A stretch of DNA of 64,000 bases from Cryomorpha sp963748925 (GTDB taxonomy: Bacteria; Bacteroidota; Bacteroidia; Flavobacteriales_D; Cryomorphaceae), in contig CAVVKG010000007.1 of assembly GCA_963748925.1 (NCBI GenBank), positions 372,001 to 436,000 on the forward strand, given 5' to 3'. The notes under the pieces are model-generated. The model ran no database searches and had not been told where the DNA came from. It was given only the letters and a program-made list of their open reading frames with translations. The position numbers and the translations under genes are program-made. Shown here in pieces: positions 17,564 to 25,888 of the stretch; within the stretch, counting starts at the first letter, position 1, and each line of letters begins with the position of its first letter.

Positions 17564-18967
17564 ATGAAAACTCTAAAATCAATATTTAAATTATCGATAA
17601 TGGTAGTCTTCGCTTGGGGTATAACTTCTTGTGATGGTTTCCTAGAAGACGATATCGTATCGCCAAATGATCCGGCCGAAGTAACGCCTGAACTTTTGCT
17701 TGCGAATGTGCAAGTTGCCACTTTTGCAACTTACTCGGGACAGCTAACACGTCAGAGTTTAGTTTTTTCCCAGCAACTTGCGGGTACTGAAGAAGGTTCA
17801 CAATCAACTGAAATTGCTCAGTACAATGTAACGGAAATCACTAATGAAAATGAGTGGGAAGTTATCTGGGCAGGCGCTGTTGTGGATTGTAGAAACATTA
17901 TTTCTGAATATGGTAGTGAAGCCCCATATTACTCCGGAATCGCCAAAGTTGTTATGGCGTTAAATATCGGAGTTGCGACAGATCTTTGGGGAGCCGTTCC
18001 TTTTGACGAAGGGGGACAAGGACTAGCAGTAGACCTCCAGCCACAATTTGAATCTCAAGCAACTATTCTAGCTAAGATGCAAACCCTTTTGGATGATGCT
18101 ATAGCTGATTTACAAAGACCACTTGAAGATAACGCGTTCGTTCCAGGAGCTGACGATTTAATCTTTGGCGGAAACGTTGAAAACTGGATTGTTACCGCGT
18201 ATATTCTTAAAGCAAGATATGCTAACAGACTTAGCGGAATAGATCCTTCAGGTTCTGCAACGAATGTTTTAGAGCACCTTACAAATAGCGGTGTAAGCGG
18301 ACCAGAGACGGACGCATTTATGGCCTTTTTTGGCGGAAATGCAGCAAACCAATGGGATGCTTTTCAATCTAACAGACAAGGTTACTATTCTATAAGTGAG
18401 TCTTTCGTTAACATGTTAGTTGATAATGATGATCCAAGATTGCCTTTCTTCGTTGCTGAAGACGGTGACGGTGGTTTTAGCGGAACGCCAATAGATGACC
18501 CATCAGTAACAGGTACTTCTTACGTTGGTCCATATTACTCAACACCTTCTGCACCACTGCCATTGGTAACTTATGTAGAGGCTAAATTTTTGGAAGCTGA
18601 AGCTCAGTTACGTGCAGGAAGCCCCGGTGATGCTGCAACTGCTTTAAATGATGCCGTTATCGCCTCAGTTGAACAGGTAACAGGGGAAGCAGCACCTACA
18701 GCTTTTGTGGATGCTTTCGCGAGTGAGGATGCAGGTTCAATTACAATTGAGAAAATTATGACTCAAAAGTACATTGCCATGTTTATTCAAATAGAGGTTT
18801 ATGCTGATCAGCGTAGAACTAATATTCCTTCACTTAACCCAAACCCTAACGCTGTTAATCCTGGTATTCCACTGCGATTACCTACTCCTCAAAGTGAGCG
18901 TTTGTACAATCCAAACGCCATTGTGGTAGGAAACATTCTACAACCTGTTTACTGGGATGTGAATTAA
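17564..18967 (+). CDS. SusD/RagB-family nutrient-binding outer-membrane lipoprotein
   Basis: 467 aa. The lipoprotein signal ends at GITSC (Cys23). A SusD-type helical TPR fold is suggested by motifs such as ATDLWGAVPFDEG and YVEAKFLEAEAQLR, and by the ending typical of this subfamily (RLPTPQSERLYNPNA). It acts as the lid of the SusC barrel and captures substrate. Co-transcribed with susC; a terminator follows 26 bp after the stop. Confidence 0.93.
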   Translation: MKTLKSIFKLSIMVVFAWGITSCDGFLEDDIVSPNDPAEVTPELLLANVQVATFATYSGQLTRQSLVFSQQLAGTEEGSQSTEIAQYNVTEITNENEWEVIWAGAVVDCRNIISEYGSEAPYYSGIAKVVMALNIGVATDLWGAVPFDEGGQGLAVDLQPQFESQATILAKMQTLLDDAIADLQRPLEDNAFVPGADDLIFGGNVENWIVTAYILKARYANRLSGIDPSGSATNVLEHLTNSGVSGPETDAFMAFFGGNAANQWDAFQSNRQGYYSISESFVNMLVDNDDPRLPFFVAEDGDGGFSGTPIDDPSVTGTSYVGPYYSTPSAPLPLVTYVEAKFLEAEAQLRAGSPGDAATALNDAVIASVEQVTGEAAPTAFVDAFASEDAGSITIEKIMTQKYIAMFIQIEVYADQRRTNIPSLNPNPNAVNPGIPLRLPTPQSERLYNPNAIVVGNILQPVYWDVN

Positions 18968-18992
18968 TCTAAAAAGTTAAATTTTCGTTATT

Positions 18993-19024
18993 AAACCCTT
19001 CCCCTTACCGGGAAGGGTTTTTTA
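18993..19024 (+). terminator. Rho-independent terminator after susD
   Basis: Arms AACCCTTCCC and GGGAAGGGTT with a short loop, then TTTTTTA. Ends the susCD operon. Confidence 0.9.
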
Positions 19025-19112
19025 TTGGATTCTTGTATTACCTTCGCACGAAATTTGTAACCTTTTAAGTGAAAAACCTGTTTAAGAATACTGTATCCAA
19101 GAACATTCTGCT

Positions 19113-19289
19113 ATGAAAGAGAAATGTCTGGAGGGTTTAAAAAGAAGTGATTTCGAATTGCTTTTAAAAACCCCTGAAAATGACTTGCTGGGTGAAATAA
19201 TCCGGCTAAACTGTACGATTTATCAAAACACACTGGATGTGATTAAAGTCAGTACGCATATTCGCTTACGAAAAACACGCGCTGCTTAG
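19113..19289 (+). CDS. Small hypothetical protein, 58 aa
   Basis: An ATG frame in the gap between susD and yceI encodes 58 aa (starts MKEKCLEGLKRSDFELL), Lys/Leu-rich, possibly helical, with a basic end (HIRLRKTRAA). It lies between two terminators, so it would be its own transcription unit. No family recognised. Length, and an in-frame stop just before a strong terminator, favour a real small gene; an alternative is a non-coding RNA from the same unit. Confidence 0.4.
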   Translation: MKEKCLEGLKRSDFELLLKTPENDLLGEIIRLNCTIYQNTLDVIKVSTHIRLRKTRAA

Positions 19290-19310
19290 CTCTCCGGTAA
19301 AAAACGACTA

Positions 19311-19347
19311 AAAAACCGCCTCATTAATTTGATGGCGGTTTTTTTTA
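19311..19347 (+). terminator. Rho-independent terminator upstream of yceI
   Basis: Arms AACCGCC and GGCGGTT around a 13-nt loop, followed by eight T. It follows the 58-codon frame and precedes the YceI gene by about 30 bp. Confidence 0.85.
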
Positions 19348-19377
19348 TCTTCAAGGTTTCAAAACCATTTCCCACTC

Positions 19378-19941
19378 ATGAGATTTTTGATAAACTTCAT
19401 TTATACATTGGTTGTTTTATGTATGGGACAAAATGTCCAGGCACAAAATCTTTTTGAACTGGAAACAGGTGAAATAAATTTCGTTTCAGACGCTCCGCTG
19501 GAACTAATCAAAGCCAAAAATGAATCTTTTCAATTTCTAATAGACACTGCAATCGGTGAATTTGCTTTAAGCATACCTATTTCAAAGTTCAATGGATTTA
19601 ACAGCGCCTTGCAGCAGGAGCACTTTTTTGAGAATTACATGGAAACCGATAAATATCCGTCTGCCACTTTCACAGGTAGAGTTCTCGATGACCTAAAATA
19701 CCGCACCGGATCCTTTGACGTAATTGTGCGTGGACAACTCAACATTCATGGAATAAAAAAGGAAAGAATAATTGAGGCCAGTTGTGAATGGATCACTCCC
19801 GAAAGATTAACTGTGACTTCTACCTTTACTGTTCCATTGGCAGATCACAATATCGAAATACCCAGAATCGTATTTCAAAAAATAGCAGAAATAATCAAAG
19901 TGGACATCCAAGCTGAATTAGGACCAAAAAGTGAAAATTAG
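19378..19941 (+). CDS. YceI-family periplasmic lipid-binding protein
   Basis: 187 aa. Signal peptide (about 1-22, ending VQAQ), then a YceI lipocalin-like barrel. Members bind polyisoprenoid or other lipids in the periplasm. The core motif ALQQEHFFENYMETDKYPSA is shared, in diverged form, with the second YceI protein at 25337-25888 (ALMQEHFNENYVESSKFPKS). Its end overlaps the sensor-kinase start by 11 bp, so the two are almost certainly co-translated. This suggests the lipid ligand is linked to the signal being sensed. Confidence 0.88.
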   Translation: MRFLINFIYTLVVLCMGQNVQAQNLFELETGEINFVSDAPLELIKAKNESFQFLIDTAIGEFALSIPISKFNGFNSALQQEHFFENYMETDKYPSATFTGRVLDDLKYRTGSFDVIVRGQLNIHGIKKERIIEASCEWITPERLTVTSTFTVPLADHNIEIPRIVFQKIAEIIKVDIQAELGPKSEN

Positions 19942-22675
19942 AATAACGTTATTTCTCCTTTTGCTTAGCGCATCCGGCTATTGCCAATGGATGCCGCTGA
20001 CCCACGAGTTCAGAGTGCGTAATCTCAATGACTCGCTACGTTCAAAATTTCTCGTAACTGACTTTCAGGGAGTGGTGTGGATAGGATCAAATCAAGGATT
20101 GCTGCAATACTCAAATGAAAACCTATCGACGATAATAGAGTTTCCGGAAATAATAACCTGTGCTGCAGCTATAGACTCCTCAATTTGGCTGGGGGGAGAG
20201 AACGGCTCCATTTTCAAATTGAATACGGCAACCCGCACAGTGAATCAAACAATTATGGGGGCAGATTCGTCTGCCATATCATCAATTGCCTCCTCTGGAG
20301 ATAATATAGTCGTTTCCACTTTGGGAGAAGGGGTGTATTTGCTAAATGGAGAAAATAAAACGCAATTTTCGACTGATAATTTACTCTCAGACAATTATAT
20401 CTATGAGGTCAATATAAAAGATGACATCCTGATTTGTGCTACTGACCGCGGTGTAGATGTGATAGACATCAGCGAGAAAAAGCAAGTTAAAAATTTCCCA
20501 AGTTCTATAACCACTTCGGTTAGTTATTTGGACTCGGTAATTATTTCAGCTTCCTATAAATATGGACTTGTACAACTCAAGATGGCTGCCACCGATCAAC
20601 CCATTACGAAAAGTAGTTTAGAAGTAAGAGTATCAAAAATTAAGAAATACGGAAATCGCTTATTTGCATTAACCGATAGAGGAGTTGACGAAATAATTCA
20701 ATCAGATTCGATTGGGACGACTTCCATTATTAACCGTAGCAATATTATTGATTTCGTAGTCTTGAATGAGGGAATATTGTTGGCATTAAGTGAAAACGGC
20801 ACTATGCTAATTGCCGATTTGAGATTTTCGAAATCAATAACTGAAACGGAAACAAAAAATACTGCTTTAACACAAAATTCGACTCATCTTTTTACAGGAG
20901 GAAATGGGAATGTGCAAATTTGGGATATAAATTCAGGAACCCAGGAAAGAAAAATCCTTCTTGAAGATAGTCCGGTAATTGTAAGTATGGCAGCATCTAA
21001 TAGTAACTTGTACGTGGGGACTTTTAACCGCGGCATTTACAAATTGAATTTCGAGAAGAATACGATTTCCAAAATTGATACGGCCCAGGGGCTTCCTGAC
21101 AACAATGTTTTGAGTATGTCTTTAAGAAATGACACCCTCTGGTTTACTACGTTGAGCGGCGTCTCTTGCCTTTTGCCCACAGGCATAGTAAAACAGTACT
21201 CCACACCAACAGATGCAACATACATTTACAGCATATTTAGCAGTGATAGCACAATTCTTATAGGAACAGACGGTAACGGACTGTACGAATTGAGGGGCGA
21301 CAATTTTTTGAGAATGCCTTTTGCTCATTCTTTAACTGACGAAACCATATACCATATTTCTGAAGATGGCAGCAAAAACCTGTGGTTTATTACCAAAAAT
21401 CAGAATTTACTTCAATACAATAGAGAATTAGATCAATTCTCAACCTTGAATTTAAATCCCGAGGGATATGTAATGGCGACTGGAGGATATGGAAATTCTG
21501 CTCTCGCTGTAGGAAATGGATGGCTAAAATATTACGTCGAAAATCGATTAATCACTCTTGAAAACAATCCGGCATTTGAAAATTTGTCAGGAGAGTATAT
21601 CAACAATATCAAATTTGATGGACACAGGAATATTCTCTTCGCTTCGGGCAAAACACTCTATAAATTCACCTCCGAGTATTTTGATTCCTATCCTCGTGTA
21701 GTATTGCAGTCATTCCAAACAAATCTGAATGAGAGGAAACTCACAGCTACAGAGCTAGACTTTGACATCAATCATATCGCGTATACATTCGAGCCGGTTT
21801 GGTATCAAAATCCGGAGAACGTTAAATTCAGATATAGATTAATAGGAATAGACGAAGACTGGAATTATAGTTCCGGAAATGCTGCGGTTTATCCTAATTT
21901 GAACTATGGCTCGTACACTTTTGAAGTCGAGACCGGACTCGAAAATGAATACTATCCTGAGTCTGCGTTAAAACACACCTTCACAATTGCAAAACCTTAC
22001 TACAAAGAATGGTGGTTCTTTATTTTGATAATTCTACTTATTGCTTTGATAATATACACCAGCGTTCGATGGCAATTGGGTAGAATGAACCGCAAGTGGT
22101 TAAGCGAGAAAAAACTAGTTGAAAGTGAGCTTGCCGTGCTTCGAAACCAGGTTAATCCGCACTTTTTATTCAATAGCTTAAATACATTGATGAACTTGAT
22201 AGAAACAAAACCTAAGGTAGCGGAAGAATACCTTCAAAGGCTTTCAATTTTTTATAGAAAAATTCTGGAAAATCAGGATGATCAGGTACTAAGCCTCAAG
22301 AGCGAAATCGAGAACCTCGAGGAGTATATATACCTTCAGAAACAAAGATTTGGAGAGGCCCTGATACTGGAAATTGAGTTGGATAAAAATTTAGCTGAAA
22401 CTAAAATTCCTGCATTGACCTTTCAATTACTAGCCGAAAATGCTATAAAACACAATGTCGTATCCCAATCGCATCCCCTTGTAATCAGAATTTACAATGA
22501 GGAACGGCAAATTGTAGTCAAGAATATCAAAGCCCCACTTTCTAATGTTTCTGTTGGTACGGGAACAGGTCTTGAAAATATTCAAAGCCGCTATAAAGTG
22601 CTGTTTAAAAAACCAATTGAAATTATTGATGACAGTACCGAATTCACAATAAAACTTCCAATTATTCCGCGATGA
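19931..22675 (+). CDS. LytS-type sensor histidine kinase with periplasmic propeller (Reg_prop/Y_Y_Y)
   Basis: 914 aa, GTG start. A signal peptide (ending SGYCQ) is followed by a periplasmic beta-propeller of two-component-regulator repeats (for example FQGVVWIGSNQGLLQYS; LWFTTLSGVSCLL), a Y_Y_Y domain (about 615-690) and one membrane helix (about 694-714). The cytoplasmic kinase is of the LytS/YehU type with NQVNPHFLFNSLN near residue 740. Its 4-bp ATGA overlap with the LytTR regulator marks them as a pair. Unlike the hybrid SusC-linked sensors, it has no receiver or AraC domain. Confidence 0.93.
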   Translation: MKIRITLFLLLLSASGYCQWMPLTHEFRVRNLNDSLRSKFLVTDFQGVVWIGSNQGLLQYSNENLSTIIEFPEIITCAAAIDSSIWLGGENGSIFKLNTATRTVNQTIMGADSSAISSIASSGDNIVVSTLGEGVYLLNGENKTQFSTDNLLSDNYIYEVNIKDDILICATDRGVDVIDISEKKQVKNFPSSITTSVSYLDSVIISASYKYGLVQLKMAATDQPITKSSLEVRVSKIKKYGNRLFALTDRGVDEIIQSDSIGTTSIINRSNIIDFVVLNEGILLALSENGTMLIADLRFSKSITETETKNTALTQNSTHLFTGGNGNVQIWDINSGTQERKILLEDSPVIVSMAASNSNLYVGTFNRGIYKLNFEKNTISKIDTAQGLPDNNVLSMSLRNDTLWFTTLSGVSCLLPTGIVKQYSTPTDATYIYSIFSSDSTILIGTDGNGLYELRGDNFLRMPFAHSLTDETIYHISEDGSKNLWFITKNQNLLQYNRELDQFSTLNLNPEGYVMATGGYGNSALAVGNGWLKYYVENRLITLENNPAFENLSGEYINNIKFDGHRNILFASGKTLYKFTSEYFDSYPRVVLQSFQTNLNERKLTATELDFDINHIAYTFEPVWYQNPENVKFRYRLIGIDEDWNYSSGNAAVYPNLNYGSYTFEVETGLENEYYPESALKHTFTIAKPYYKEWWFFILIILLIALIIYTSVRWQLGRMNRKWLSEKKLVESELAVLRNQVNPHFLFNSLNTLMNLIETKPKVAEEYLQRLSIFYRKILENQDDQVLSLKSEIENLEEYIYLQKQRFGEALILEIELDKNLAETKIPALTFQLLAENAIKHNVVSQSHPLVIRIYNEERQIVVKNIKAPLSNVSVGTGTGLENIQSRYKVLFKKPIEIIDDSTEFTIKLPIIPR

Positions 22676-23445
22676 AGATTTTAATTTTAGAAGATGAGCT
22701 TCCGGCCAGTGAGCGTTTAAAGAAGTTGATAATTGAAATCGAGCCTAATGCTGAAATAACAGGCGTATTGGATTCTATAAGCAGCGCTACTGAATTTCTT
22801 AAAGACAATTCTCCAGATGTTATTATAAGCGATGTAGAGTTGGCAGATGGATTGTGTTTTGAGATTTTCATGGCAACCAAGACAGCGATTCCAATCATTT
22901 TTACTACCGCCTACAATCAGTATGCAATCAGGGCTTTCGAAGCCAATGCAATTGATTACCTCTTAAAGCCTGTGAATCGGAAAGATTTAGCAAAATCTTT
23001 CGAGCGATTGCGCGAACGGATGGGTTTAACCAGAGATACAGTTGATTTTGAAGCCATCGCAGATGCCATAAACAAAAAGGAATTACTCCAAACCAAAAGG
23101 TATTTGGTAAAATATGGAACAAATATGTTTGTGGTGAACCCAAATGAGGCCGCGTACTTTCACTCCGTTCAGAAATCAACATTTATGATGTCGTCAAAAG
23201 GGAAATCCTATCCGCTTGACGAAAGCCTCTCGACGGTGGAGAGCGATTTGAATCCTCTAAACTTTTTCAGGATTAACCGCAATTTAATAGTCAATATTTC
23301 AAGTATTGAATCGATGAAATCATTCAGCAAAGGCCGCCTTCAGCTCAATCTCACTCCCGCGTATGATAACGAGAAATTTTGCATCGTAAGTTCTGAACGT
23401 GCTCCACAATTTCGAAAGTGGTTAAAAGGAGAGTCAGCCGACTAA
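22672..23445 (+). CDS. LytTR-family response regulator
   Basis: 257 aa. The receiver domain (1-120) has phospho-acceptor Asp54 (IISDVELADG), the TTAYNQYAIRAFEANAIDYL stretch of the family, and Lys at KPVNR. The LytTR DNA-binding domain covers about 150-257. LytTR proteins bind pairs of 9-bp direct repeats spaced two helical turns apart; such a repeat (TATCCCTGTTC twice, 21-bp period) lies at 23700-23731 before the next operon, its likely target. Confidence 0.94.
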   Translation: MKILILEDELPASERLKKLIIEIEPNAEITGVLDSISSATEFLKDNSPDVIISDVELADGLCFEIFMATKTAIPIIFTTAYNQYAIRAFEANAIDYLLKPVNRKDLAKSFERLRERMGLTRDTVDFEAIADAINKKELLQTKRYLVKYGTNMFVVNPNEAAYFHSVQKSTFMMSSKGKSYPLDESLSTVESDLNPLNFFRINRNLIVNISSIESMKSFSKGRLQLNLTPAYDNEKFCIVSSERAPQFRKWLKGESAD

Positions 23446-23515
23446 TTCGAGAGCCACTTAAAATCCATGTTCACCTTTCCCAACGTATTTCTATAAGATT
23501 GTAAATTGAGAAATA

Positions 23516-23686
23516 ATGGTAGTACTTGACAACGAAATGAATTTTGCTCTTAAACTAATCAACGAGCACCCGAGGCCGGACCTCGGCATTATCCTCAAAA
23601 AAGTGCTCATGAGAAATTCTAAAAATCAGGGAGGAAAGCTCGATTTTACAAAGATCTTTTGGCTGGTTTCCAATCACTCAAACTAG
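23516..23686 (+). CDS. Small hypothetical protein, 56 aa
   Basis: ATG frame of 56 codons (MVVLDNEMNFALKLINEHPR...) in the 347 bp gap after the LytTR gene. It is mixed hydrophobic and basic without a signal peptide. A GC-rich inverted repeat CCGAGG-CCGGA-CCTCGG lies inside the frame. No family recognised. The frame could be chance, but its composition resembles neighbouring genes. Confidence 0.35.
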   Translation: MVVLDNEMNFALKLINEHPRPDLGIILKKVLMRNSKNQGGKLDFTKIFWLVSNHSN

Positions 23687-23699
23687 AATAAATCATCAT

Positions 23700-23731
23700 T
23701 ATCCCTGTTCAGAACCAATATATCCCTGTTC
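23700..23731 (+). promoter_or_regulatory. Direct repeat TATCCCTGTTC x2, candidate LytTR operator
   Basis: Two identical 11-mers at 23700-23710 and 23721-23731 have a 21-bp period, two helical turns. Each is followed by AG or GG, giving GTTCAG and GTTCGG, which fits the GTTN[AG][TG] core of LytTR sites. The pair ends 35 bp upstream of a TAnnTTTG promoter element, the position expected for an activator. Confidence 0.6.
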
Positions 23732-23766
23732 GGCATCATTTATTCTACTCACTCGTTCTAAGACCT

Positions 23767-23774
23767 TATATTTG
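23767..23774 (+). promoter_or_regulatory. TAnnTTTG promoter element for the haem/YceI operon
   Basis: TATATTTG at 23767-23774 matches the Bacteroidota -7 box; the ATG of the first gene is at 23793. No good upstream TTTG is present at the usual distance, consistent with activator dependence. Confidence 0.55.
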
Positions 23775-23792
23775 GGAAGAAATTAAACCCAA

Positions 23793-24533
23793 ATGAAAAA
23801 CCTGATTACGAGTATTCTATTTGTATTCATGGGTGTGCTAATTATCATAAGCTGTAAGCACGAGCCCCCCATGCCGCCAATCAATGGCGGTACCGGTGGT
23901 ACAGGCGGCACAGGTGGTCCGGGCGACACCCTCCCAAATCCTTATCCCTGCGATCCTGATACCATTTATTTTTCGCAAACAATTCTTCCATTACTTGTGA
24001 GCAATTGCGCTATCCCCGGCTGCCACAGCGCTGATGATGCTGAGGATGGTGTAATTTTAAACAATTACGAAAATATTATTAATACCGGTGATGTGAGACC
24101 CTTTGATCTCGACGGAAGCGATTTATATGAGGTTATAACTGAAAATGACCCGGATGATGTTATGCCACCCCCTGGTGAAGGCAATCCTTTAACCTCAGAG
24201 CAGATAGGGTTGATTGCCACCTGGATTCAGCAAGGCGCACTAAATTTAACCTGTAATAATGGGGAATGCGATACAACCAACGTAACATATGTTTCAAAAA
24301 TAGAGCCTATTATCGCTGCTAAATGTCTTGGTTGCCACTCGGGGGCTTCTCCTCAAGGAGATATAAGCTTGAACGGATATGCCAATGTAAGAGATCAATC
24401 CCTTAATGGAAACCTTCTACAGGCAGTTCAACATGTAGGGTCGGCTACACCAATGCCGTACCAAAGTAACCAATTGCCACAATGTGAAATTGACTTAATT
24501 AGAATCTGGATAGAGAATGGAGCTCCTCAATAA
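23793..24533 (+). CDS. Lipoprotein with two c-type haem motifs
   Basis: 246 aa. Lipoprotein signal ending at Cys21 (LIIISC), then a Gly/Thr-rich spacer (GGTGGTGGTGG, 32-42) and two similar planctomycete-cytochrome-C-like units. The first haem motif is atypical, CAIPGCH (Cys72, Cys77, His78; C-x4-CH); the second is standard, CLGCH (Cys178, Cys181, His182). Each is followed by a Met-Pro (VMPPP; TPMPY) that could supply the distal ligand, and by a helix W[IL][QE][QN]GA. Probably an outer-membrane or periplasmic electron-transfer protein. It overlaps the next gene by 17 bp. Confidence 0.8.
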   Translation: MKNLITSILFVFMGVLIIISCKHEPPMPPINGGTGGTGGTGGPGDTLPNPYPCDPDTIYFSQTILPLLVSNCAIPGCHSADDAEDGVILNNYENIINTGDVRPFDLDGSDLYEVITENDPDDVMPPPGEGNPLTSEQIGLIATWIQQGALNLTCNNGECDTTNVTYVSKIEPIIAAKCLGCHSGASPQGDISLNGYANVRDQSLNGNLLQAVQHVGSATPMPYQSNQLPQCEIDLIRIWIENGAPQ

Positions 24534-24900
24534 AAATAAAACCTTAGGAATAGTACTAATTCTTCTGTTGGGCACTTTCATTCCTAGTTGCTATTACGAC
24601 AATGAAGAAGAACTATACCCTTATGGAAATTTGAATTGTGATACACTAACTAATATTACTTATACCAATTCAATTCAAGCAATTGCAAATACAAACTGCG
24701 CTATATCAGGTTGCCACACGGGTGTAAACCCATCAGGGGGAATTGTGCTTGAAACCTATCCGCAATTGAAATCAATCGCTGATAATGGAAAACTGGGAAA
24801 CCGGGTATTGGTTCAGCAAAACATGCCTCCCGCAGGACCCTTGTCAACATGCGACCTAGAGGCAATTCAAGTCTGGATTAACAATGGTGCTCCAGAATAA
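24517..24900 (+). CDS. Lipoprotein with one atypical c-type haem motif
   Basis: 127 aa. Lipoprotein signal ends at FIPSC (Cys25). A single unit homologous to those of the preceding gene follows: CAISGCH (Cys61, Cys66, His67; C-x4-CH), then NMPPAGPL and the closing WINNGAPE. It looks like a duplicated single-haem version of its neighbour and overlaps it by 17 bp, so both are made together. Attachment of haem to the five-residue spacing is inferred, not shown. Confidence 0.75.
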   Translation: MELLNKNKTLGIVLILLLGTFIPSCYYDNEEELYPYGNLNCDTLTNITYTNSIQAIANTNCAISGCHTGVNPSGGIVLETYPQLKSIADNGKLGNRVLVQQNMPPAGPLSTCDLEAIQVWINNGAPE

Positions 24901-24912
24901 ACATTAGAAATT

Positions 24913-25323
24913 ATGAAGAAAAAGATAATTCTGTCGGTATTAATTATAGCGGCGATAGCAGTATCTATAGGATACTACATGTTTCAAAAACCAGTTGAGT
25001 CTTTACGCGATCAGGAAGCAGACTGGAAAGGAAGTAGCGAAGAGTTATTTGAGGCTTTCGACTCTGACGAAGCCGCAGGAAACAAAACCTATACCGGAAA
25101 AATTCTATTGGTAAATGGTACTGTAGTAGAAACTATGGTAAATGCCGATTCAAGTAATACGCTTATTCTTAACTCAGAACACCCGATTTTTGGCGTGAAA
25201 TGCAGGTTAGACCCTAAAGATAACACCTCCCCGATTCCTTCTGCAGGTGATAACGTTTCATTAAAAGGCCTTTGCACGGGAATGAACTCTGATGTAGAAC
25301 TAAATCAATGTATAATTCAATAA
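24913..25323 (+). CDS. Membrane-anchored OB-fold (tRNA_anti-like) protein
   Basis: 136 aa. One N-terminal membrane anchor (about 5-24), then a short acidic helix and an OB-fold of the tRNA_anti-like family (GKILLVNGTVVE ... VSLKGLCTGM). Such proteins are common next to YceI genes in Bacteroidota. The cysteines at GVKCRLD, GLCTG and NQCIIQ are notable for a periplasmic domain. Function unknown. Third gene of the haem/YceI operon. Confidence 0.7.
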   Translation: MKKKIILSVLIIAAIAVSIGYYMFQKPVESLRDQEADWKGSSEELFEAFDSDEAAGNKTYTGKILLVNGTVVETMVNADSSNTLILNSEHPIFGVKCRLDPKDNTSPIPSAGDNVSLKGLCTGMNSDVELNQCIIQ

Positions 25324-25336
25324 AAAAGTAAATATT

Positions 25337-25888
25337 ATGAAAACTATAGCAACAATACTATTAATGACGGTGAGTTTCGTTGGGTTTGCCCAAGACACGT
25401 ACTTCACCAGAAATGCAAATATTACTTTCTTCTCATCCACTCCGGTAGAAGATATTAAAGCTGATAATTACAATGCCACAGCAGTTCTTGATGCAAAAAC
25501 AGGGGCTTTTGAATTCTCTCTGCTCATGAAGTCATTCAACTTCAAGAAGGCCCTGATGCAAGAGCACTTTAATGAAAACTACGTGGAGTCCAGCAAGTTC
25601 CCCAAATCAGTTTTTAAAGGAGCTGTGGATAACATTGGTGAAGTAGATTTTACCAAAGACGGAGAATACCCGGTTACGGTAAGTGGCGAGATAACCTTGC
25701 ATGGTGTAACAAAAGAGATCACAACCGACGGGGTAATTTCAGTTTCAGGAGAAAATGTAAACTCAAATGCCGTGTTTAGCCTGAGTCCCGAAGACTTCGA
25801 TATTGAAATTCCTTCAGTAGTGCGAGACAAGATTGCAAAAGAGATAGAAGTAACTGTTTCAGCAGAACTAGAACCACTTAAAAAATGA
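25337..25888 (+). CDS. YceI-family periplasmic protein (second copy)
   Basis: 183 aa. Signal peptide (about 1-18, ending VGFAQ) and a YceI barrel. It is a clear paralogue of the 19378-19941 protein: same length, same HFNENYVES core, same ending -IEVTVSAEL. Placed in the output operon while the first copy is fused translationally to the sensor kinase. Its last bases overlap the next gene (ATGA). Confidence 0.88.
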   Translation: MKTIATILLMTVSFVGFAQDTYFTRNANITFFSSTPVEDIKADNYNATAVLDAKTGAFEFSLLMKSFNFKKALMQEHFNENYVESSKFPKSVFKGAVDNIGEVDFTKDGEYPVTVSGEITLHGVTKEITTDGVISVSGENVNSNAVFSLSPEDFDIEIPSVVRDKIAKEIEVTVSAELEPLKK

